DNA of 64,000 nucleotides from Ructibacterium sp965146665 (GTDB taxonomy: Bacteria > Bacillota > Clostridia > Monoglobales > Monoglobaceae), in the NCBI GenBank assembly GCA_965146665.1, contig CBCTHE010000006.1, positions 1-64,000 of the forward strand, in the 5' to 3' direction. Of the stretch, positions 25,142 to 33,235 are shown piece after piece. Made by a program: the position numbers and the translations under genes. Every line of letters begins with the position of its first letter. Position 1 is the first letter of the stretch. The notes beneath the pieces are model-generated. The model was not told the origin of the DNA. It worked only from the letters and a program-made list of their open reading frames with translations, and made no database searches.

Positions 25142-25464
25142 AAGAAAAAGAAGGCCGCTTGGGGGAACGGCCTTCTAAGGGAGGGAGTTATGTATTTGCT
25201 TTCCGCAGCAAGTTTCCTTGCTACAAATACAGTATAACAGGTTATGAAAAATATGGGTGAATAATTTGTGAAAGATGTGTGAATAGTTTGTGAACGCGTC
25301 GTCGCCGCCCGCTGCACTTCGTTCGTTTTGGCCAGGAACGCCAAAAGCTCACATGTTCCGCGGCGGCTCCTTATTCCCAAAAACGGCGGCGTCGGCCCGC
25401 CGTTTCCGGGAGCCCTGCCGCCCTCTGGGGCGGCTTGCCCGCTGCACTTCGTTCGTTTTGGCCG
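25142..25464 (+). repeat. Tandem repeat unit 2 (about 320 bp)
   Basis: Second copy with the same order of parts as unit 1. The first hairpin has a compensated pair change (A-T in unit 1, G-C here). The two GTGAATARTTTGTGAA copies are at 25257-25272 and 25279-25294. The end carries an extra GCTGCACTTCGTTCGTTTTG segment (25441-25460), which also occurs inside both units. Confidence 0.85.
25190..25237 (+). CDS. 15-residue micro-ORF in repeat unit 2 (hypothetical)
   Basis: Reads MYLLSAASFLATNTV and stops, the same length and pattern as the copy at 24849 (MYL-5x-FLAT-x-TV). It is preceded by GGGAGGGAG. The substitutions are clustered in the middle of the peptide and keep a hairpin in the same place. 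Expression is unproven. Confidence 0.35.
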   Translation: MYLLSAASFLATNTV

Positions 25465-25658
25465 GATATGACGCAGAACTTCTATTATATTATCAATCTT
25501 ACGGCACCCTAGCAGAGGCTGTTGTGATTTCATGATATAAGTCTCGCCTGGGAGCGAATCGAAGCCAGGGCCTAAAGGATCTGATTGGGCGGAAAACGGC
25601 GGCCCGCCGAAAAAATGAAAATAAATACAAAAAAGTTTCATAAATTTTGAAAAAGCAC

Positions 25659-25687
25659 TTGAAAATTATGCTCGTCTATGATACAAT
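25659..25687 (+). promoter_or_regulatory. Promoter of secG
   Basis: -35 TTGAAA (25659-25664), 17-nt spacer, -10 TACAAT (25682-25687), 82 nt before the start. Between the repeats and this promoter (25465-25658) I see no gene. Confidence 0.75.
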
Positions 25688-25768
25688 AGCGCATACTGGA
25701 CACGAAACGTGTGAAAGTTACACAGGTTTTGAGATTGGTGTAGGAAAATGAGGAGGAAGGTTTAAAAA

Positions 25769-26299
25769 ATGATGATAGCATTGACCATTATCCATGTAGT
25801 TATCTCGCTGGCTTTGATTGTTGTGGTGCTTCTGCAGCACGGAAAGCAGCAGGGTTTATCCGGTGCGATTGCCGGTGGTGCGGAGACATTTTTCGGTAAG
25901 AACAAGGGCAGAACGGTTGACGCCATGCTGAAGAAATTCACAGCAGTGGTTGCCATCCTGTTTATTCTCTCTTCCATTACGTTCGCGGCCATGGCAATCA
26001 ACGTCTACGATAAGTCCAACCCCGGAACCGACGCGGCGCAGACCGATACCGCCGGGACAGATGCCGCGCAGCAGGTGACCATGGATGAAAGCGGAAATCT
26101 GGTTGACGCAGAGGGCAATATTCTGATGACAGCGGATCAGGTCGCTGAACAGCAGCAGGCAGCGGAGGCGCAGGAAGGTGCTGAGGCTGGCACAGAGGGG
26201 ACCGAAGCTGGTACGGAAGGCACAGATGCTGCGCCTGAGACGAGCGCGGCACCGGAGGCAACTGCCGCTTCTGACGCGTCACAGACCCCGGCTGAATAA
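25769..26299 (+). CDS. secG: SecG preprotein translocase subunit with long acidic C-terminal tail
   Basis: Small membrane subunit of the SecYEG protein-export channel. Residues 1-80 are a normal SecG: first helix IIHVVISLALIVVVLLQHGK, the LSGAIAGGAETFFGKNKGR loop and a second helix (about 57-77). Ordinary SecG ends there at 70-85 residues. This one goes on to 176 residues with a tail of Ala, Glu, Gln, Thr and Gly that includes EAGTEGTEAGTEGT (about 139-152) and carries strong negative charge. Either of the first two ATG codons can be the start; GAGGAGGAAGG lies upstream. Monocistronic, with its own promoter and terminator. Confidence 0.92.
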   Translation: MMIALTIIHVVISLALIVVVLLQHGKQQGLSGAIAGGAETFFGKNKGRTVDAMLKKFTAVVAILFILSSITFAAMAINVYDKSNPGTDAAQTDTAGTDAAQQVTMDESGNLVDAEGNILMTADQVAEQQQAAEAQEGAEAGTEGTEAGTEGTDAAPETSAAPEATAASDASQTPAE

Positions 26300-26314
26300 T
26301 AGAGCTTACTTAGG

Positions 26315-26348
26315 AAGGGCGGACAGAGGTCCGTCCTTTTCTGTTTTT
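26315..26348 (+). terminator. Terminator of secG
   Basis: A 10-bp stem with one G-T pair (26315-26324 with 26329-26338), followed by a T-rich tail. Confidence 0.85.
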
Positions 26349-26377
26349 CAAGATACCACGGAAAGGCGGAGCTGAAG

Positions 26378-27337
26378 ATGAAGGACACCAGACTTTATAT
26401 TGTGATACCTTGTTATAATGAGGAGGAGGTTCTGCCGGAGACGGCAAAGCGGATCGGAGCGCTTTTGACCGCCATGGAAGAGCGGGGACGCATCAGCCCG
26501 GAGAGCCGAATCGTCTTTGTGGACGACGGCAGCCGGGATGCTACATGGCGGATCATTGCGGATCTCGCCGCGGGAGACAGGAGAATGCAGGGAATCAAGC
26601 TGGCCCGCAACGCGGGGCACCAAAACGCACTGCTGGCCGGACTGATGGCTGTGCGCTCCCGCTGCGACTGCTGTATCTCCATTGATGCGGATCTCCAGGA
26701 CGATATACAGGCGATTGAGGCGTTTGTTGCAAAATTTGACGATGGCTGTGACGTGGTCTATGGCGTGCGGAGCCGCCGGCAGTCCGACACCCGGTTCAAG
26801 CGGGCAACAGCCCGGGGATTTTATAAATTTATGCGGCTTTTGGGCGCGGATGTGGTGGAGGACCATGCGGATTACCGGCTTATGAGCAAGCGGGCGCTGG
26901 ACGCCCTGGCGGAATTTCCGGAGGTCAATCTGTTTCTGCGCGGCATGGTACGCCTGGTGGGATTTCAGAGCGGCGAGGTGTATTATGAACGGGCGGAGCG
27001 GTTTGCCGGAGAGAGTAAATATCCTTTGAAAAAGATGCTCTCCTTTGCTTTTGATGGGATCACCTCTTTCAGCATCAAACCCATCCGGCTGGTTTGGGGA
27101 CTGGGCGTGGCGGTCTGTTTCCTGGCCGTACTGGCCGCGGTCTATACCCTTTGCGCCCGCTTCTTCGGCGTCAGCGTCACAGGATGGTCGTCCCTGATGA
27201 TTTCCATCTGGTTTCTGGGCGGGGTACAACTGGTGTCTGTGGGGGTCATTGGCGAATATATCGGCAAGATATATAAGGAAGTCAAGCGCCGGCCCCGATA
27301 TATAATAGAAGAAAATACATTGGAAAAACTGCAGTAA
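26378..27337 (+). CDS. GT2 glycosyltransferase, polyprenyl-phosphate sugar transferase type
   Basis: A 319-residue membrane-bound glycosyltransferase of the DPM1/GtrB/ArnC class, which moves a sugar from a nucleotide donor to polyprenyl phosphate on the inner face of the membrane. The GT-A domain (about residues 1-220) has IVIPCYNEEEVL (about 8-19), the VDDGSRDAT motif, LARNAGHQNALLAG (about 75-88) and the metal-binding SIDADLQDD (about 98-106). Two C-terminal membrane helices (about 235-257 and 268-290) are followed by a basic tail, IGKIYKEVKRRPRY. It forms a pair with the next glycosyltransferase, 34 nt on. The product could be a modified wall polymer or glycolipid; the donor sugar is unknown. 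Confidence 0.9.
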   Translation: MKDTRLYIVIPCYNEEEVLPETAKRIGALLTAMEERGRISPESRIVFVDDGSRDATWRIIADLAAGDRRMQGIKLARNAGHQNALLAGLMAVRSRCDCCISIDADLQDDIQAIEAFVAKFDDGCDVVYGVRSRRQSDTRFKRATARGFYKFMRLLGADVVEDHADYRLMSKRALDALAEFPEVNLFLRGMVRLVGFQSGEVYYERAERFAGESKYPLKKMLSFAFDGITSFSIKPIRLVWGLGVAVCFLAVLAAVYTLCARFFGVSVTGWSSLMISIWFLGGVQLVSVGVIGEYIGKIYKEVKRRPRYIIEENTLEKLQ

Positions 27338-27371
27338 CCGGGGAGCAAGCTTATGAATGGGGGGAGCAAAG

Positions 27372-28496
27372 ATGAACGGGCAGGGATTTTATTGGTGTAA
27401 ATGGATATTTGTGCAGGGGGTGAGGCGCCTGCGGCTTGGAAAACTGATGTTTCAGCTGACAGCGCGCCACAAATTTCTTAAACTGGACCGGGAGACCGTG
27501 GCTGGGGCCGGGCGGCTGCTTGCGCAGGCGTCGCCGAATCCGAAAGCGTCCTGTATTACAGAAAACCAGTTTGTACCGGAAGTGGATCTCCAGATCATCG
27601 TTCCTGCGTACAATGTGGAAAAGTACATTCGAAAATGTCTGGAATCAGTGCTGTCGCAGGACCTTCCATATACCTGGCGGCTTGTAGTGGTCAACGATGG
27701 CTCCGCTGACGGGACAGGGGATATTCTGCGTGAATATGAAGGGCATCCCAATATTCAGGTTATATGGTCAGAGAACCGCGGCCTTTCCGGTGCGAGAAAC
27801 CGCGGGCTTGAAAAGATCATAGGGAAATATGTCATGTTTCTTGATGCGGACGATTATCTGGGAGAGCTGAGGCATATGCTGGACGTAGCTTTTGAGACCG
27901 GTGCGGATGTGGTGGAGGGTTCGTATGTCTCCGTCTGGCCGAACGGCAGGGTGCGCTATACTGCCGTACATGCGCCTGGCCCACTGAATCCGCTGACCCA
28001 GCTTGGGGGAATGTCCGTAAGGAAGCTGGTAAAAGGGGAATTTTTCCAAAATATCTGTTTCCCGCAGGGATACTGGTTTGAGGATTCCCTTTGCCAGCAG
28101 ATCCTCTATCCTTTGATTGAGACGGCGCAGGGGGTTTCGGACATTGTCTATTATTATCTTGCCAATCCACGAGGCATATCTGCCACCAGCCGAAGACATC
28201 CGAAGGCAATCGATTCATTCTGGATTACAGAACAGCTGTTTGAGGATCGGGGGAAATTGGGTATTCCCATAACACAGGAATACTATGAGTATATACTCTG
28301 GATGGTACAGCTGACCTTTCAGAGAACCATGTGTTTGGGCCCGGACATTCGGCGGGCTGTTTTCGTACAATTTGCCGATTTTGTCACAAAGAATTTTCCG
28401 GGCCTTGAAGCCCGGCAGGAGAAATACAGAAGCTTAGAAAAGGCACTGAAAGAAGGGGATTTAGGATACTATGAGGCGGTTTGCAGCTGGCTTTAA
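27372..28496 (+). CDS. GT2 family glycosyltransferase (cytoplasmic, EpsJ-like)
   Basis: A 374-residue soluble glycosyltransferase. An N-terminal extension of about 70 residues precedes the GT-A domain, which starts at DLQIIVPAYNVEKYIRKCLE (about residues 72-91). It continues with VVVNDGSADGTGDIL, NRGLSGARNRGLE (about 137-149) and the metal-binding FLDADDYL (about 158-165). The last 130 residues are helical. Family members transfer sugars in capsule or wall polymer assembly. The ATG at 27372 is chosen over one five codons upstream because GGGGGGAGC stands before it. It probably shares a transcript with the preceding membrane glycosyltransferase. Donor and acceptor cannot be read from sequence. 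Confidence 0.88.
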   Translation: MNGQGFYWCKWIFVQGVRRLRLGKLMFQLTARHKFLKLDRETVAGAGRLLAQASPNPKASCITENQFVPEVDLQIIVPAYNVEKYIRKCLESVLSQDLPYTWRLVVVNDGSADGTGDILREYEGHPNIQVIWSENRGLSGARNRGLEKIIGKYVMFLDADDYLGELRHMLDVAFETGADVVEGSYVSVWPNGRVRYTAVHAPGPLNPLTQLGGMSVRKLVKGEFFQNICFPQGYWFEDSLCQQILYPLIETAQGVSDIVYYYLANPRGISATSRRHPKAIDSFWITEQLFEDRGKLGIPITQEYYEYILWMVQLTFQRTMCLGPDIRRAVFVQFADFVTKNFPGLEARQEKYRSLEKALKEGDLGYYEAVCSWL

Positions 28497-28555
28497 AAAA
28501 TGCCGGCGTCCGGTGAACCGGGAAGCGGGTTTTCAAATTTTCCGGCTGTTTCCCC

Positions 28556-28584
28556 TTGTCACGATCCAAAAAGTGTGTTATGAT
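28556..28584 (+). promoter_or_regulatory. Promoter of pheS-pheT
   Basis: -35 TTGTCA (28556-28561), 17-nt spacer, -10 TATGAT (28579-28584). The leader is about 40 nt, too short for the T-box that often controls synthetase genes in Firmicutes. Confidence 0.75.
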
Positions 28585-28631
28585 AACACCAAATGACTAA
28601 ACTGGCAGAAGATACATGGAGGTTTCACGTT

Positions 28632-29651
28632 ATGAAAGATCAGTTAACTGCGATCCGCACCAAGGCGGCAGCTGCGCTGGGGGGAGCCCAAACCCTGGCG
28701 GAGCTGGAGGAGCTTCGCATACAGTATTTGGGAAAGAAGGGAGAGCTGACCGCTGTCATGAAGGGCATGGGCAAGCTGTCTCCCGAGGAGCGGCCTGTGG
28801 CCGGCCAGCTGGCCAATGAGGCCCGCGGAGAGATTGAGGCGGCCCTGGAGACAAAAAAGGCGGAACTGGAGAAACAGGCGGCGGATGCCAAAATCCAGAG
28901 CGAGACCATTGATGTCACCATGCCCGGCCGCCGGCGGACGAGAGGCAAAAAGCATCCGCTGACCACAGTGCTGGACGACTTGAAGGATATTTTTATCGGA
29001 ATGGGCTTCACCATTGCGGAGGGGCCGGACGTAGAGCTGGATTACTACAACTTTGAGGCGCTGAATATCCCCAAGGACCATCCGGCCCGGGATACGCAGG
29101 ACACCTTTTATATTGACGAAAATGTGGTGCTCCGTTCGCAGACCTCTCCGGTTCAGGTCCGGACCATGGAACAGCAGAAGCCGCCTATCCGGGTCATTGC
29201 GCCCGGCCGGGTATACCGGAGCGACGCGGTGGACGCCACCCATTCCCCGGTGTTCCATCAGATAGAGGGACTGGTGGTGGACAAGGGCATTACCATGGCA
29301 GACCTGAAGGGGACGCTGGAGGTCTTTGTCAAAAAGCTGTACGGGGATGATACGCGCCTGCGTTTCCGCCCCCATCACTTCCCGTTTACAGAGCCCAGCG
29401 CAGAGGTTGATATCTCCTGCTTTAACTGCGGCGGCAAGGGCTGCCGGATCTGTAAGGGCGAGGGCTGGATTGAGATTCTGGGCTGCGGTATGGTCCATCC
29501 CAGGGTTTTGCGGAACTGCGGCATTGACCCGGAGGAGTATTCCGGCTTTGCCTTTGGTATCGGACTGGAGCGTATCACCATGTTCCGTTACGGCATTGAC
29601 GACCTGCGCCTGTACTTTGAAAACGACGTACGGTTCCTGGAGCAGTTCTAG
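28632..29651 (+). CDS. pheS: Phenylalanyl-tRNA synthetase alpha subunit
   Basis: Catalytic subunit of the alpha2-beta2 enzyme that charges tRNA-Phe. The 339-residue protein has the N-terminal coiled-coil (about residues 1-85) that binds tRNA, then the class II core: motif 1 region GFTIAEGPDVELDYYNFEAL, motif 2 (FRPHHFPFTEPSAEVDISCF) and motif 3 (GFAFGIGLERITM, near 310). The Cys pair FNCGGKGCRICKG is also present, as in many bacterial PheS. The ATG at 28632 is preferred over one 13 codons earlier because GGAGGT lies 8 nt upstream. pheT follows after 41 nt. Confidence 0.96.
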   Translation: MKDQLTAIRTKAAAALGGAQTLAELEELRIQYLGKKGELTAVMKGMGKLSPEERPVAGQLANEARGEIEAALETKKAELEKQAADAKIQSETIDVTMPGRRRTRGKKHPLTTVLDDLKDIFIGMGFTIAEGPDVELDYYNFEALNIPKDHPARDTQDTFYIDENVVLRSQTSPVQVRTMEQQKPPIRVIAPGRVYRSDAVDATHSPVFHQIEGLVVDKGITMADLKGTLEVFVKKLYGDDTRLRFRPHHFPFTEPSAEVDISCFNCGGKGCRICKGEGWIEILGCGMVHPRVLRNCGIDPEEYSGFAFGIGLERITMFRYGIDDLRLYFENDVRFLEQF

Positions 29652-29692
29652 CGCCGGCTCTACTGAAACAGACTGGAAAGGATGAAATTACG

Positions 29693-32056
29693 ATGAATTT
29701 ACCATTATCATGGCTGAAAGATTATATGAACACAGACGGGATTGACGATGCCACCTATACCCATATGCTGACCATGTCAGGCTCCATGGTAGAGGGCATT
29801 GAGAATCCGGCCAGGGAATTTAAGAATGTGGTGACCGGAAAAATCGTCCGGATTGAGAAGCATCCTGACGCCGACAAGCTGGTGGTCTGCCAGGTTGACG
29901 TGGGAGAGGCGGAGCCCATTCAAATCGTGACCGGCGCGCCCAATGTCTTTGAGAGCGCGGTGGTTCCGGTGGCAAAGCACAAGAGCTGTCTTCCCGGCGG
30001 CGTGAAGATCACCAAGGGAAAGCTCCGGGGGGTTGCCAGCTATGGCATGATGTGCTCCACAGATGAACTGGGAATCTCCGAAGAGCGTGCGGACGGTATC
30101 CTGATCCTGCCGGATGATACCCCGGTGGGCGCTGACATTGTGCAGGTTTTGGGACTTGACGAAAGCGTCGCGGAATTTGAGATCACGTCCAACCGTCCGG
30201 ATTGTATGAGTATCATTGGTCTTGCCCGGGAGACCGCGGCGACCTTTAACCGGTCGTTTCACATCCCGGAAATCAGTTTTCCGGAATGCGGCGGGGATGT
30301 CCATGACTATGCCGGCGTTGAAATCCGGAATCCAGAGCTCTGCTCCCGGTTTGTGGGCCGGGTGGTCAAAAACGTGAAGATTGGTCCTTCACCGGACTGG
30401 ATGCGGAAGCGGCTGAAGGCCTGCGGCATCCGTTCCATCAACAATGTGGTGGACATTACCAACTATATTATGCTGGAATACGGCCAGCCCATGCATGCCT
30501 ATGATCTGGATCATGTGGAGGGGCGGCGGATCATTGTCCGCAGTGCCGGCGAGGGAGAACAGCTGGAGACGCTGGACGACCAGCCCAGAACCCTGAACGC
30601 GGCCATGATTGCCATCAGCGATACCAAGCGCGCCATCGGCGTGGCCGGTGTGATGGGCGGCGCCAATTCTGAGGTGACCGAGGCCACCACCACGGTTTTG
30701 TTTGAGGCGGCCAATTTCAACGCCGTCGCTGTCCGCCGGGGCGCGAAGGCCCTCGGCATGCGCACGGACGCCTCTGCGCTGTTTGAAAAGGGGCTGGATC
30801 CCGAAACCTGTCTCCCAGCCATGAACCGGGCTTGCCAGCTGATGACAGAGCTGGGCGCCGGAGAGGTGGTCAGCGGCGTCATTGACGTGTATCCGGTGAA
30901 GAAGGAGCGGCTGGCGCTGCCCTTTGAACCGGAAAAGATGAACCGTTTTCTGGGCATGGAGGTGCCGGAGGCGGAGATGGTTGAAATATTAAATCGGCTG
31001 GACTTTGCGGTGGAGGACGGCAGGATCTATGTGCCAACCTTCCGCGGGGATATAGAGGGAATGGCCGATGTGGCGGAGGAGGTCGCCCGAATCTATGGCT
31101 ATGACCGGATTCCTTCCACCATGATGATGGGCGAGGTCGTGGTCGGCGGCAAGAACCGGAAGCAGAAGCTGGAGGACGCTGTCCGGGACGCGCTGACAGC
31201 CGCGGGGCTCTATGAGACCATAACCTATTCCTTCATCGACCCGAAGGAAAACGATATGGTGAGAATTCCGGCAGATGACAGCCGACGGAACATGGTGCGG
31301 ATCTCCAATCCTCTGGGCGAGGAAAACAGCGTTATGCGTACCTGCATGCTCTCCTCTGTCATGAAGACCCTCCGTACCAATTATACGCGCAGAAATCCAG
31401 AGGCCGCGGTCTTTGAGATCGGCACCACCTATCTTCCCGCAGAGGACCAGACCCTGCCGGATGAAAAGCAGGTTGTGGCGATCGGCATGTATGGAGACTG
31501 TGACTTCTATGATCTGAAAGGGACGGTGGAACAGCTGTTCCAAGGCCTGGGAATTCAAACCTATGACTTTGAGCCGTACGGTGAAAATCCCTCCTTCCAT
31601 CCGGGCCGCTGCGCTCTGGTTTCGGCCGGCGGCAAACCGGCGGGGGTTCTGGGCCAGATTCATCCGGAGGCAGCGAAGAATTTCAAGGTCAACACCGAAG
31701 CTTATGCCGCCCTGCTGAGTTTTGATGTTCTGCTTGCGGCCTATACCACAGACAAGCAATATCAGGCATTGCCCAAGTTTCCGGCTACCAGCCGCGACAT
31801 TGCCGTTATTGTGGACAAAACGGTTAACGTGGGCGAGATCGTCAGGATCATTGAGAGACAGCGCGCCGGTATTTTGGAAAGTTTTAAACTATTCGATGTG
31901 TATGAGGGCGAGCAGGTGGGCGAAGGCAAAAAGAGCGTGGCCTATTCCCTCGCCTTCCGGGCGGCGGACCGGACCCTGACCGATCAGGAGGTCAACGCGG
32001 TCATGGAGAGAATCCTTGCGGACTTGAAAAATGACCTTCATGCAGAGCTTCGGTAA
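29693..32056 (+). CDS. pheT: Phenylalanyl-tRNA synthetase beta subunit
   Basis: 787-residue partner of PheS. The order is: EMAP/OB-fold tRNA-binding domain (about residues 40-150, including VCQVDVGEAEPIQIVTGAPN), B3/B4 editing domain (about 210-385, RPDCMSIIGLARETAA and INNVVDITNYIMLEYGQP), B5 domain (about 400-475), core domain, and the C-terminal FDX-ACB anticodon-binding domain (about 695-787, KFPATSRDIAVIVDK). The B3/B4 domain hydrolyses mischarged Tyr-tRNA-Phe. Full length, in operon with pheS. An AAAGGATG site precedes the ATG. Confidence 0.96.
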   Translation: MNLPLSWLKDYMNTDGIDDATYTHMLTMSGSMVEGIENPAREFKNVVTGKIVRIEKHPDADKLVVCQVDVGEAEPIQIVTGAPNVFESAVVPVAKHKSCLPGGVKITKGKLRGVASYGMMCSTDELGISEERADGILILPDDTPVGADIVQVLGLDESVAEFEITSNRPDCMSIIGLARETAATFNRSFHIPEISFPECGGDVHDYAGVEIRNPELCSRFVGRVVKNVKIGPSPDWMRKRLKACGIRSINNVVDITNYIMLEYGQPMHAYDLDHVEGRRIIVRSAGEGEQLETLDDQPRTLNAAMIAISDTKRAIGVAGVMGGANSEVTEATTTVLFEAANFNAVAVRRGAKALGMRTDASALFEKGLDPETCLPAMNRACQLMTELGAGEVVSGVIDVYPVKKERLALPFEPEKMNRFLGMEVPEAEMVEILNRLDFAVEDGRIYVPTFRGDIEGMADVAEEVARIYGYDRIPSTMMMGEVVVGGKNRKQKLEDAVRDALTAAGLYETITYSFIDPKENDMVRIPADDSRRNMVRISNPLGEENSVMRTCMLSSVMKTLRTNYTRRNPEAAVFEIGTTYLPAEDQTLPDEKQVVAIGMYGDCDFYDLKGTVEQLFQGLGIQTYDFEPYGENPSFHPGRCALVSAGGKPAGVLGQIHPEAAKNFKVNTEAYAALLSFDVLLAAYTTDKQYQALPKFPATSRDIAVIVDKTVNVGEIVRIIERQRAGILESFKLFDVYEGEQVGEGKKSVAYSLAFRAADRTLTDQEVNAVMERILADLKNDLHAELR

Positions 32057-32154
32057 AAATTTTTCCCGGCTGGGAACAAATTTATGGAAAGAACCGTCGA
32101 AACTAGAGGGAAGTATGCGGAGATTTGTCATAACATGCAGAAAGGATGGTCAGA

Positions 32155-32427
32155 ATGGATAACAACAATATGATGAACACGATGAAATTCGATGTAAAGA
32201 CAGAGCGTCCAATGGAGCCCCGCGAAATTCTGCTGAAGGTACATGACGCGCTGATGGAAAAGGGGTATAATCCCATTAACCAGATCGTTGGTTATATCCT
32301 GTCCGGAGACCCGTCCTATATCACTTCTTATAACGGAGCAAGAAGCCTGGTCCGGAAGCTGGAGCGGGATGAAATTTTGGAGGAGCTGGTCACCTTTTAT
32401 GTGAACCATAAGGGCGAGAACGATTAG
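32155..32427 (+). CDS. ireB: IreB/UPF0297 regulatory phosphoprotein
   Basis: A 90-residue cytoplasmic protein with the conserved UPF0297 core LLKVHDALMEKGYNPINQIV, then GYILSGDPSYITSYNGARSL and VRKLERDEILEELVTFYV (about residues 25-83). In Enterococcus the family is a target of the PASTA kinase IreK and modulates intrinsic cephalosporin resistance. It usually stands next to ruvX (yrrK) and a DUF1292 gene; here it stands alone between pheT and lrp. The ATG at 32155 is chosen over one three codons upstream because AAAGGA then lies 7 nt before it. A perfect 12-bp terminator follows. Confidence 0.92.
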   Translation: MDNNNMMNTMKFDVKTERPMEPREILLKVHDALMEKGYNPINQIVGYILSGDPSYITSYNGARSLVRKLERDEILEELVTFYVNHKGEND

Positions 32428-32434
32428 TTGTAGA

Positions 32435-32464
32435 AGCGGCGAAACCGATATTGGTTTCGCCGCT
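32435..32464 (+). terminator. Hairpin terminator after ireB
   Basis: A perfect 12-bp stem (32435-32446 with 32453-32464) begins 8 nt after the stop. The T run after it is weak (CCTATGG). Confidence 0.7.
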
Positions 32465-32585
32465 CCTATGGCCAAGCTCCTGCGCCTGGTCTGATGCCGC
32501 GCCCCGCGCGGTGTCGGACCTTTTTTCGTATGGATCCGGCCCAGAGCCGCGCCTGTGCTTTTTTGCCGGGATCCGGCATCGGCGC

Positions 32586-32614
32586 TTGACTTGCGGCCTG
32601 GAACGTGATATGAT
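32586..32614 (+). promoter_or_regulatory. Promoter of the lrp-aminotransferase operon
   Basis: -35 TTGACT (32586-32591), 17-nt spacer, -10 TATGAT (32609-32614), about 115 nt before the gene. Confidence 0.7.
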
Positions 32615-32728
32615 TAACGGAAAGCAGCGGGCCGTGCTTTTCCGGATTCCCCGGATGGGGAACCGGCAGAGTGCGTGGTTTTTGACACGGGCCGCGCCCG
32701 GACGGCCGCTCAAAAAGAGGAGGAATGA

Positions 32729-33235
32729 ATGATGTCAAATCGTGATGATAAAGCAGCAATGATTTTGGATCTTTTGCACCGTGACTGCCGCGGCTCTCTG
32801 GAGCAGATGGCAACCATGCTGAACCTGCCGGTGGAAGAGGTCGCCGGCATCATTGATGAACTGGAAAAAAGCAACGTGATTCTGGGCTACGGCGCACGGA
32901 TCAACTGGGACGAGGCCAACGGCAGCGATGTGGTCACCGCCTATATTGAGCTGCGGGTTACGCCGCAGCGGGATCTGGGCTATGACCGGATTGCGGAACG
33001 GATCTATCAGTATACGGAGGTGAAGGCCGTTAACCTGATGAGCGGAAGCTATGATTTTGGCATCACCGTTGAGGGCCGGGACATCCGGGAGGTTTCCCGG
33101 TTCGTCTCCGAGCATTTGGCGCCTATGGAATCCGTCATAGAGACGTCCACGCACTTTGTGCTCAAGCGGTATAAATATGACGGCGTGGTCTGTGCGCGCC
33201 CGGAAAAAGATGAAAGGGAGGTTATTTCCCTATGA
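32729..33235 (+). CDS. Lrp/AsnC-family transcriptional regulator
   Basis: A 168-residue feast/famine regulator. The N-terminal winged HTH covers about residues 5-60 (ILDLLHRDCRGSLEQMATML and the following EELEKSNVILGYG-like segment). The C-terminal RAM ligand-binding domain has VTAYIELRV and VNLMSGSYDFGITVEGRD (about 70-140). It probably senses an amino acid. An AGAGGAGG site serves either of two adjacent ATG codons (32729 or 32732). Its TGA overlaps the aminotransferase ATG by four bases, so the two are translationally coupled and the regulator likely controls this operon in response to the enzyme's amino acid. Confidence 0.92.
   Translation: MMSNRDDKAAMILDLLHRDCRGSLEQMATMLNLPVEEVAGIIDELEKSNVILGYGARINWDEANGSDVVTAYIELRVTPQRDLGYDRIAERIYQYTEVKAVNLMSGSYDFGITVEGRDIREVSRFVSEHLAPMESVIETSTHFVLKRYKYDGVVCARPEKDEREVISL

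Noticed and set aside
24802..25464. CRISPR array
   Set aside because: Only two long units with no short repeat-spacer pattern, and no cas genes in the window.
25108..25641. Minus-strand open frames across the tandem repeats
   Set aside because: They arise because the repeat is duplicated; they lack ribosome sites and run through the hairpins. I take the structured repeat itself as the feature.
28497..28631. T-box leader before pheS
   Set aside because: The predicted leader is about 40 nt, and neither a T-box bulge sequence nor a terminator/antiterminator pair is present.
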